A stretch of 7,931 nucleotides of DNA from an uncultured Collinsella sp. Its GTDB lineage: Bacteria; Actinomycetota; Coriobacteriia; Coriobacteriales; Coriobacteriaceae. Positions 1-5,123 of this stretch are shown piece by piece. The position numbers and the translations under genes were made by a program. How positions within the stretch are numbered: the first letter of the stretch is position 1; every line of letters starts with the position of its first letter. The notes under the pieces were generated by a model. That model ran no database searches. It was not told the DNA's origin and saw nothing but the letters and a program-made list of their open reading frames with translations. The stretch is from NCBI GenBank assembly GCA_902495265.1, contig CABUWR010000055.1:1-7931 (forward strand). Reading direction: 5' to 3'.

Positions 1-1648
1 ATTTGTCGAGCACCGGCAACTCGAGCGTCTTCGCGCGCTCCTCGTACGGCTCCAGAATGGCCTCCTCCAAGGCCTTACAGGCGGCGGCACGCACCTTGTG
101 CACGGCAGAGAAGCCCATACCGCAGCCCTCATCGAGCGCCACATCAAAGCTCGCCGCCTCAAAGGGCGAGGAGCCCATGCGGCCCACATGCTCAACCAGG
201 TCGGATGCCTCGACCGCGCGGGTCTTGGCGGCCTCGACGGTGAAGCCCGTGGCGGTGGCGGTGAGCGCGGGGTTGTCGCAGCAGGTGAGTGTGACAGTAA
301 ACGGCTCGCCCAGGCGCGCCACGACGGACACATCAACAGCTCGGCGGCGCAGCACATCGCGCTTGAGCGCGGCACCGGCGGCGTCGATGGCACGCTGACT
401 GCGAATCACGCGGACGCGGCAGCCCTCGGGCATGCTGCGGGGCACGCGGCACTCGATAACATCGCCCGCGGCGGCATCATCGGCGGCAATGGTGGTCAGG
501 AACTGGTCAAACTCGTTATCGTGGCGAAGTTCCAACAAGTCGCCCTTGCCCACGGGTTCAAACAGCTCAATGCGGGCGATGGCGGCGCGGCGACGGCGGT
601 CGTCGGGCTTGAGGCCACGCACATCGCGGTTGGCCGGGCGGCTGCCCAGCACCGTGCCCACGATCTGGCCGCGGTTGTTGGAACGCTCGTAGCTCATCAT
701 CTCGTCGCCCGAGGTGCCGTCCTGATAGGCGTGCGTAAAGTCGCGGTTGAAGCAGCGCTTGAGCTGGCGCTGGCGGGCGGCTTCCTCGTCCTTGGCAACG
801 GCGACCCCTGCCAGCATGTCATCAATTTCGTGACGATACACATCAACGATGGAGTACACGTAATCGGGCGCCTTCATGCGGCCCTCGAGCTTGAGAGACG
901 CGGCGCCGGCATCATACAGACGGCGAACAAGCTGCGAAGTGTTGGTGTCGCGCGGGCATAGCGCACGCTCGCGACCGGCAGGGGAGAGCGAGCGGCCGTT
1001 CTCGTCGATCAGCTCGTAGGGCAGGCGGCAGGGCTGGGCGCACATGCCGCGGTTGGCCGAGCGGCCCGCCATGGCAAAGCTCGACAGCAGGCACAGACCC
1101 GAGTAGCAAAAGCAGATGGCGCCGTGGCTAAAGACCTCAAGGTCCACATCGGGCGCGGCATCGTGAATGGCGGCAATCTCGTCGATGGAAAGCTCGCGCG
1201 AGAGGGTTACGCGGTCGGCGCCCTGCTCGCGGCACCAGATAGTCCCGCGGTCGTCATGGATGTTCGCCTGGGTCGAGATATGTGTCTCGATGCCGGGCAT
1301 CGTACGCTTGACCTCAAAGAACAGGCCCCAGTCTTGGATGATGAAGGCGTCGGCGCCCAGCGTGGAGCAACGATGGATGAGTTGCAGCGCATCGCCCATC
1401 TCGGACTGCTTGATGACGATGTTGACCGTGACGTAGACGCGCGACCCGGCCAGGTGTGCAGCACGGCAGGCCTGCTCAAAGGCCTCGTCGGTAAAGTTGG
1501 TGGCCTTGCGGCGGGCGTTGAAGCTGCCCATGCCGCAGTAGATGGCGTCTGCCCCGGCAGCGAGTGCGGCGGCAAAGGGCTCCGGGCCTCCGGCGGGGGC
1601 CAAGAGCTCGGGTCTGCGGTTGGTGGTTCGACTGGCGGTTGCGGTCAT
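1..1648 (-). CDS. U32-family peptidase-like protein, RlhA/YdcP type (3' end outside window)
   Basis: Reading the minus strand from an ATG at 1648 gives 549 uninterrupted codons that run off the left edge, so the C-terminus is missing. Residues 171-189 match the U32 signature (E-x-F-x2-G-A-I-C-x6-C-x2-S). Cys179, Cys186, Cys203 and probably Cys231 form the cysteine set that binds a 4Fe-4S cluster in U32 proteins such as UbiU; the first two gaps (7 and 17) match. A second conserved block, LKLEGRMKAPDYV, lies at 252-264. Residues from about 380 onward resemble the DUF3656 extension of the long members. That architecture fits E. coli RlhA, which hydroxylates a 23S rRNA cytidine using prephenate and an Fe-S cluster. 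The shorter TrhP branch, which modifies tRNA uridine, is the main alternative. Despite the family name, protease activity is doubtful. An AAAGGCAGG ribosome site lies just upstream. The gene is divergent from ridA and shows no link to the purine genes. Confidence 0.88.
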   Translation of the reverse strand, partial: MTATASRTTNRRPELLAPAGGPEPFAAALAAGADAIYCGMGSFNARRKATNFTDEAFEQACRAAHLAGSRVYVTVNIVIKQSEMGDALQLIHRCSTLGADAFIIQDWGLFFEVKRTMPGIETHISTQANIHDDRGTIWCREQGADRVTLSRELSIDEIAAIHDAAPDVDLEVFSHGAICFCYSGLCLLSSFAMAGRSANRGMCAQPCRLPYELIDENGRSLSPAGRERALCPRDTNTSQLVRRLYDAGAASLKLEGRMKAPDYVYSIVDVYRHEIDDMLAGVAVAKDEEAARQRQLKRCFNRDFTHAYQDGTSGDEMMSYERSNNRGQIVGTVLGSRPANRDVRGLKPDDRRRRAAIARIELFEPVGKGDLLELRHDNEFDQFLTTIAADDAAAGDVIECRVPRSMPEGCRVRVIRSQRAIDAAGAALKRDVLRRRAVDVSVVARLGEPFTVTLTCCDNPALTATATGFTVEAAKTRAVEASDLVEHVGRMGSSPFEAASFDVALDEGCGMGFSAVHKVRAAACKALEEAILEPYEERAKTLELPVLDK

Positions 1649-1680
1649 ATCCTGCCTTTCAAAATGCTCAGATATTCAAA

Positions 1681-1686
1681 AGTATA
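1681..1686 (-). promoter_or_regulatory. Candidate -10 element for the U32 gene
   Basis: The minus strand reads TATACT here, five of six matches to the bacterial -10 consensus, about 32 bases before the ATG at 1648. At the expected -35 position (1704-1709) the sequence is CTCGTC, a poor match. The call rests on one hexamer and its position. Confidence 0.35.
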
Positions 1687-1754
1687 GTGGTGCTGTTGCG
1701 GCAGACGAGCCCTGTGGCCCAAGCAGGATAAAGTCTTCAGCAGCCCTTGCAGCA

Positions 1755-1826
1755 AAAATGATCCGTTTCCCTCCGTCCCCTATGGATCGCCTGATTCGAT
1801 GGGGACGGAGGGAAACGGATCATTTT
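1755..1826. repeat. Perfect 26-bp inverted repeat (dispersed element, copies A and B)
   Basis: The left arm (1755-1780) starts AAAATGATCCGTTTCC and ends CCGTCCCC. The right arm (1801-1826) is its exact reverse complement, with a 20-base spacer (1781-1800). The spacer contains a small ATCG/CGAT pairing at 1786-1789 and 1797-1800. The left arm occurs again at 2488-2513. There is no U-tract typical of a terminator, no transposase and no evident target-site duplication. It could be a REP/MITE-like dispersed repeat or a structured RNA or DNA signal; I do not recognise a defined family. Confidence 0.9.
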
Positions 1827-1908
1827 GAGCTTCACCGTCCGGTCGTGCCGTTCAGCGGTCCTGGGAAACCGTTGGGCGATAAAATATTCTCGCAACGTGA
1901 TAATAATC

Positions 1909-1937
1909 TTGCATAGCGCGGAAACCTTGAGTACTAT
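1909..1937 (+). promoter_or_regulatory. Candidate promoter for ridA
   Basis: TTGCAT (1909-1914) and TACTAT (1932-1937) are separated by exactly 17 bases. The -10 hexamer matches four of six consensus positions and the -35 three of six. The bases just upstream (about 1880-1908) are AT-rich and could act as an UP element. Transcription would start near 1944, giving a leader of about 80 bases before the ridA ATG. It lies downstream of the inverted repeat, so the hairpin would not be in the transcript. Confidence 0.45.
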
Positions 1938-2025
1938 CCCAATCAAGCGCGGTGTTCAGACCGAACTGTGCCTCCCGGTGTGAACGCCGCGCTCACGCTC
2001 TCTATTTAATCGTAAGGAGAAAAAC

Positions 2026-2403
2026 ATGAGCAAGACCGTCGTGTCTTCCGATAACGCACCTGCAGCCATCGGCCCGTATTCCCCCGGCATCCAGACCGGC
2101 AATATGGTGTTCCTGTCCGGCCAGCTGGGCATCGACCCCGCAACCGGCAAGATGCCCGAGGGCGTCGAAGCCCAGGCTAAGCAGTCCCTCGCCAACGTCG
2201 AGGCCCTGCTGACCGCTGCCGGCGCCACCTTTGCCGATGTCGTCAAGACCACGGTCTACCTGGCCGACATTGCCGACTTCGCTGCCGTGAACGAGATCTA
2301 CGCTTCCAAGTTCGAGGCTCCGTTCCCCGCGCGCAGCGCTTTCCAGGTTGCCGCTCTTCCGGCCGGCGGTCTGGTCGAGATCGAGGTCGTCGCCGCTCTC
2401 TAA
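2026..2403 (+). CDS. ridA: RidA family 2-iminobutanoate/2-iminopropanoate deaminase
   Basis: The 125-residue product has the usual length and full pattern of the cytosolic RidA (YjgF/YER057c/UK114) family. Visible hallmarks are IGPYSPG (residues 15-21), VFLSGQLGIDP (28-38), the ATFADVVKTTVYL block (67-79) and the signature PARSAFQVAALP followed by VEIE, with Arg103 and Glu120 at the substrate-binding positions. RidA hydrolyses reactive enamine/imine intermediates such as 2-aminoacrylate, released by pyridoxal-phosphate enzymes, to the keto acid and ammonia. AAGGAG at 2014-2019, six bases before the ATG, fixes the start. The gene appears to be a single transcription unit, with its own candidate promoter and a strong terminator immediately after it. 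The purine-degradation genes lie about 1.1 kb downstream. One enzyme of the known pathway, diaminopropionate ammonia-lyase (YgeX), makes an enamine, so a functional link is possible but unproven. Confidence 0.96.
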   Translation: MSKTVVSSDNAPAAIGPYSPGIQTGNMVFLSGQLGIDPATGKMPEGVEAQAKQSLANVEALLTAAGATFADVVKTTVYLADIADFAAVNEIYASKFEAPFPARSAFQVAALPAGGLVEIEVVAAL

Positions 2404-2433
2404 GACGTTGGCGAAAACAAAACATGACATGCA

Positions 2434-2471
2434 AAAAGACCCTGCAGTGCGCGTGAACTGCAGGGTCTTTT
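2434..2471. terminator. Strong bidirectional intrinsic terminator
   Basis: The 15-bp perfect stem AAAAGACCCTGCAGT (2434-2448) pairs with 2457-2471 around an eight-base loop. It has a GC-rich core, an A-tract on its left and a T-tract on its right. It begins 30 bases after the ridA stop and lies between convergent genes, so it can stop both ridA and the regulator transcript arriving from the right. Confidence 0.93.
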
Positions 2472-2485
2472 GTCAAGCGATGCGA

Positions 2486-2513
2486 CAAAAATGATCCGTT
2501 TCCCTCCGTCCCC
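2486..2513 (+). repeat. Third copy of the dispersed 26-bp repeat (single arm)
   Basis: This 28-base stretch is identical to 1753-1780 and in the same orientation, 733 bases downstream. Here it stands alone with no inverted partner within the next several hundred bases. It lies between the ridA terminator and the stop codon of the regulator gene (2526), so ridA is flanked by direct copies. Confidence 0.92.
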
Positions 2514-2525
2514 AAGGGTTAACGT

Positions 2526-3182
2526 TTAGCCTTCCTTGCGGACTTTTTGCAGGTAGCGGTAGACGCTGGGCTCCGAGATGCCCAGCGCGGTGGCGGCGCA
2601 GGCCACGGCGCCCTTGAGCATGAACACCCCGTTGCCGTTGAGGTGGCGAATGACGTCCACGCGGTCGCTCTGACCAAGCGACGCTACATCCAGCCCGCGC
2701 GCGCTCAGCAACTCGGAAATACTGCGGTCGATGAGTTCCTGCGTAGACTCCGAAAGGCTTTCGACCTCGATAGGGGCGGGCTCCGTGCGCGTCGGCGCCG
2801 CGTCGAAGCAGGCCATGAGCTGCTGCGCCATGGCGTTGATGGAGCGCACGGTCGAGAGGTCGGTGTTGACGCAGAGCATACCGACAATCTCGTCATTCTC
2901 GCGGATAAAGTACGTCGCCGACTCCAACGTCTTGCCACCGGCACCGCGCCCCTCGTAGCCCGTAATAAACGGCAGGTCGCGATACTTGGCGTCGTGCATG
3001 ATCTTGAGTGCCAGGTCGGTGGCGGGACCGCCGACCTTGCGGCCGCTCACGATGCCGTTGCGAATATCGACGATGGCGTGGTCGGGATCCGAGAAATCGT
3101 GCAGCACGATTTCGCTGTTTTTGCCGAGTATCTGCTCCAGGAAATCGACCATCGGCAAAAAGCGACGTACGGTCTCGTTCAC
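2526..3182 (-). CDS. YheO/DauR-like PAS-HTH transcriptional regulator
   Basis: The 218-residue product has a YheO-like PAS domain at about residues 5-125. Landmarks are NSEIVLHDF near 22-30, SGRKVGGPATDLAL near 46-59 and GGKTLESATYFIREND followed by GMLCVNTDLS to about 110. A Pro/Glu-rich linker (about 128-148) joins a C-terminal helix-turn-helix domain (about 150-216); its last helices carry ALGISEPSVYRYLQKVRK. Relatives include YheO and DauR, the latter a regulator of D-arginine use in Pseudomonas. The ligand of this protein is unknown. The start is taken as GTG at 3182, because AAGGAG (3189-3194) lies six bases from it but directly abuts the in-frame TTG at 3188. The gene is divergent from the permease-ssnA-ygfK set and shares its 351-base control region. 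It is therefore the best local candidate regulator of those genes, by position only. No clear promoter for it was found. Confidence 0.88.
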   Translation of the reverse strand: MNETVRRFLPMVDFLEQILGKNSEIVLHDFSDPDHAIVDIRNGIVSGRKVGGPATDLALKIMHDAKYRDLPFITGYEGRGAGGKTLESATYFIRENDEIVGMLCVNTDLSTVRSINAMAQQLMACFDAAPTRTEPAPIEVESLSESTQELIDRSISELLSARGLDVASLGQSDRVDVIRHLNGNGVFMLKGAVACAATALGISEPSVYRYLQKVRKEG

Positions 3183-3188
3183 GGGCAA

Positions 3189-3194
3189 CTCCTT
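3189..3194 (-). promoter_or_regulatory. Ribosome binding site that decides the regulator start
   Basis: The minus strand reads AAGGAG here. Six bases (TTGCCC) separate it from the GTG at 3182, which is ideal spacing. The in-frame TTG at 3188 follows with no spacing, so the longer reading is unlikely. Confidence 0.75.
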
Positions 3195-3375
3195 TTGGTT
3201 CTATCGAAGTGTTCATAACAATTTTTTATCATGGTAACACGCTGCTCATCATCTCGTATATCAGCAGGTACATTGCGTAATACAGACGAACGGTAGGAAT
3301 TTGGCGGTAAACGGTTGACCAAAAGAAAAGTTAGATGTTATTTTGACCAGACACTTTCCTGACCTGCGGAAATGC

Positions 3376-3405
3376 GTTATCTCAGCTGAAGAATAGTCTG
3401 ATAAC
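3376..3405. promoter_or_regulatory. Imperfect inverted repeat, candidate operator
   Basis: GTTATCTCAG (3376-3385) and CTGATAAC (3398-3405) are inverted copies apart from one extra T in the left half. The spacer is 12 bases, and TCAGCTGA at 3382-3389 is itself a palindrome. The centre lies about 60 bases upstream of the predicted permease transcription start, a typical activator position. The binding protein is unknown; the divergent PAS-HTH regulator is the nearest candidate. Confidence 0.4.
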
Positions 3406-3417
3406 AAAAAATTATTA

Positions 3418-3446
3418 TTGAGAATGAGAATCATCTTTAATACGAT
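3418..3446 (+). promoter_or_regulatory. Candidate promoter of the permease-ssnA-ygfK genes
   Basis: TTGAGA (3418-3423, five of six -35 matches) and TACGAT (3441-3446, four of six -10 matches) are spaced by exactly 17 bases. Transcription would begin near 3453 and leave a leader of about 80 bases before the ATG at 3534. The earlier in-frame ATG at 3447 touches the -10 element and would not be in this transcript, which supports the later start. Confidence 0.55.
3419..3433. promoter_or_regulatory. Fur-like box between -35 and -10
   Basis: TGAGAATGAGAATCA matches 11 of 14 informative positions of the 7-1-7 Fur consensus TGATAATNATTATCA. Read as hexamers it is GAGAAT, GAGAAT, C, then ATCTTT, 14 of 19 matches to the classical box. 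It overlaps the -35 hexamer and the promoter spacer, where a repressor would block RNA polymerase. An AT-rich setting raises the chance of an accidental match, and no metal-uptake gene is adjacent. Confidence 0.35.
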
Positions 3447-3533
3447 ATGCAACGAAGGCACAACCTCAACCCCGCACTGCGTCACAATAGAGCGTTAGAT
3501 GCGAAAACAACTATTTCGAGGATTGGTGGTCAA

Positions 3534-4928
3534 ATGACCCAGGAGACGGTTACGAACGGCACTGAAGCCCTGTTCACTCGCGAAGGCATGCCGCCCGTTA
3601 AGGAAATGATCCCGTGTGCCCTCCAGCATGTACTGGCATCGTTTGCCGGCATCATTACACCGGCGGTCATCATGGCCGGTGTCTACGGCTTTAATAGCCA
3701 GCAGAGCACCGACATCATCCAGGTTGCACTCATTCTTTCGGCAATCGACACGGCCCTTCAGGCCTTCGCTCCCTTCCGTCGTATCGGCGGCGGCCTGCCC
3801 ATCGTCATGGGCGTTTCGTTCGCGTTCCTGCCGGCCCTTCAGGCCATGGGCGCCTCGGGCTTTAGCTTTGGCGCGCTGCTGGGCGGCGAGATCGTCGGCG
3901 GTGCCGTTGCGGTTCTCTTTGGTCTGGCCTACAGCAAGATCAAGTGGCTGTTCCCGCCCGTCGTGACCGGTACGGTCATCTTCTCCATTGGCGTCTCTCT
4001 CTATCCCACGGCCGTCAAGTACATGGCCGGCGGTATGGGTACGCCGCTGTGGGGCACCCCGCAGGCCTGGTGCGTCGCTCTTATCACCTTCGCCGTGGTC
4101 TTTGCGCTCGCCAACTTTGGCAAGGGCACGCTCAAGCTGGGATCCGTGTTCTTTGGCATGATCGTTGGCATGATCGTCTCCATCCCCTTTGGCATGATCG
4201 ACTTCTCCAGCGTCGCCACCGCTCAGGTCTTCGCCCTTCCCAAGCTTATGCCCTACGCGCTCGAGTTTGATCCCGAGGTCTGCATTACCCTCGCTGTCGT
4301 GTTCCCCATGGTTGCCATCCAGGTTATCGGTGACGTTTCCGCCGCCTGCCTGGGCTCCATCGACCGTATGCCCACCGAGCGTGAGCTCTCCGGCGCTATT
4401 GTGTCTCAGGGCCTCACCTCTATGGTCGGCGGCCTGCTGGGCGGTCTTCCCACCAGCGCCCTTGGCCAGAACGTGGGCATCATCTGCTCCAACAAGGTCG
4501 TCAACAAGTGGGTCTTTGTGATCATCGCGGCCGTCTTTGCCATCGCCGGCCTGTTCCCGCAGCTCTCTGCCGTCCTTTCCGCCATCCCGCAGCCTGTCAT
4601 CGGCGGCGCGACCGTCGGCGTCTTTGGCACCATCACCATGAACGGTGTGCGCATGTTCACCCGCGAGGGCCTCACGCAGCGCACCACCACCATCGTCGGC
4701 ACCTCGGTCGTCTTTGGCCTGGGTATCTGGATGGCCAGCGGTTGCCTTGCCGGCGAGGGTATGCCCGCCTGGGTGTCCACCGTCATCGGCTCCAATGCCG
4801 TAACCCCCACCGCCATCATGGCCATTGTCCTTAACCTGATCCTTCCGCAGACGCCGGTCGTGGCTCAGCATATCGATGCTGCCAAGGACGCTGCCGTGGA
4901 TCTGGTCTTGCCCGAGAGCAAGAAGTAA
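3534..4928 (+). CDS. NCS2/NAT-family nucleobase (probable purine) permease
   Basis: The 464-residue, strongly hydrophobic protein has the length and pattern of nucleobase-ascorbate transporters (xanthine/uracil/urate carriers) of the cytoplasmic membrane. Landmarks are ALQHVLASFAG with His32 in the first helix, GGGLPIVMGVSFAFLPA (85-101) for the TM3 region, VIGD with Asp267 in TM8, and the NAT signature QNVGIICSNK (312-321). The ATG at 3534 is preferred over one at 3447: the extra 29 residues are polar and unlike the family N-terminus, and the earlier ATG abuts the predicted -10. The ribosome site is weak (GAGGA at 3518-3522, GGTGG at 3525-3529). Where carriers such as XanQ have a binding Glu (TM8) and Asp (TM9), this protein has Gln263 and Gln292, and the signature ends NK rather than TR or TG. 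Placement before ssnA and ygfK suggests purine import, perhaps urate or xanthine; the substrate is inferred. Confidence 0.92.
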   Translation: MTQETVTNGTEALFTREGMPPVKEMIPCALQHVLASFAGIITPAVIMAGVYGFNSQQSTDIIQVALILSAIDTALQAFAPFRRIGGGLPIVMGVSFAFLPALQAMGASGFSFGALLGGEIVGGAVAVLFGLAYSKIKWLFPPVVTGTVIFSIGVSLYPTAVKYMAGGMGTPLWGTPQAWCVALITFAVVFALANFGKGTLKLGSVFFGMIVGMIVSIPFGMIDFSSVATAQVFALPKLMPYALEFDPEVCITLAVVFPMVAIQVIGDVSAACLGSIDRMPTERELSGAIVSQGLTSMVGGLLGGLPTSALGQNVGIICSNKVVNKWVFVIIAAVFAIAGLFPQLSAVLSAIPQPVIGGATVGVFGTITMNGVRMFTREGLTQRTTTIVGTSVVFGLGIWMASGCLAGEGMPAWVSTVIGSNAVTPTAIMAIVLNLILPQTPVVAQHIDAAKDAAVDLVLPESKK

Positions 4929-5123
4929 CCAATTCGGTGCTATTCGCCGGCGGACGCATCGCCTCGTCCGCCGGCGCCATGCGGCGCCAAGCCGCACTTC
5001 AAAGGGCTTGTCCCTTTGGTGAAGCGTTGACGGGAGAGGGCCCGTTTCCGGTGTAGGCCGGCGCTTCGCACTCCGCCATGTCAGAGGTGTCAAACCCCGC
5101 CCCTGATGTTGAAGGGAGCATCC
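4929..5123 (+). other. Structured GC-rich gap between permease and ssnA
   Basis: This 195-base spacer has no gene and no convincing promoter: TTGACG at 5027-5032 lacks a matching -10. It contains a 12-bp perfect hairpin (4945-4956 with 4965-4976), two further small hairpins that overlap it or each other (4973-4988 and 4981-4995), and CAAAGGG/CCCTTTG (5000-5006 with 5012-5018). None is followed by a T-run, so an ordinary intrinsic terminator is unlikely. RNA processing, stabilisation or attenuation are possible roles. Confidence 0.6.
5112..5118 (+). promoter_or_regulatory. Ribosome binding site that decides the ssnA start
   Basis: AAGGGAG lies five bases before the ATG at 5124. An in-frame ATG at 5106 would place this site inside the coding region and add six residues not expected before the conserved MLLVANG start. 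Confidence 0.75.

Larger units (their letters stand above)
1649..2025. other. Divergent intergenic region between the U32 gene and ridA
   Basis: This 377-base gap contains no convincing gene. From left to right it holds the U32 ribosome site and a TATACT -10 candidate (minus strand), a perfect 26-bp inverted repeat (1755-1826), an AT-rich stretch around 1880-1910, a plus-strand promoter candidate (1909-1937) and the ridA ribosome site AAGGAG at 2014-2019. Short open frames crossing the repeat mostly translate the repeat itself and look spurious. Confidence 0.7.
3183..3533. other. AT-rich divergent control region between regulator and permease
   Basis: This 351-base gap is clearly richer in A and T than the genes on either side and contains no credible gene. 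Moving rightward it holds the regulator ribosome site, TTGACCA motifs at 3315-3321 and 3343-3349, an inverted repeat at 3376-3405, and a promoter candidate overlapping a Fur-like box at 3418-3446. The permease leader follows, ending in an inverted TTGACCA (TGGTCAA, 3527-3533). No purine riboswitch fold was recognised in the roughly 80-base leader. Confidence 0.7.

Noticed and set aside
98..961. Long plus-strand open frame (287 codons) over the U32 gene
   Set aside because: The minus strand here encodes a continuous protein with the U32 signature, cysteine set and DUF3656-like tail. The plus-strand reading is Gly/Ala/His-rich with no family pattern and is a GC-skew shadow, as is the one at 1124-1687.
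1755..1826. The 26-bp inverted repeat as an intrinsic terminator or transposon end
   Set aside because: It lies between divergent promoters where no transcript needs ending and has only a short T-run of four. No transposase or target duplication is visible. It is kept as an unexplained repeat.
3447..3533. Upstream extension of the permease from ATG 3447
   Set aside because: The ATG abuts the predicted -10 element, has no ribosome site and would add 29 polar residues not typical of the family. Start at 3534 preferred.
3453..3533. Purine (guanine/xanthine) riboswitch in the permease leader
   Set aside because: The leader of about 80 bases shows neither a purine-aptamer core nor a three-way junction, and no terminator or sequestering hairpin is evident before the start codon.
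5027..5055. Separate promoter for ssnA (TTGACG)
   Set aside because: No acceptable -10 hexamer lies 16-19 bases downstream (the sequence there is GGTGTAGG), so read-through from the permease promoter is more likely.
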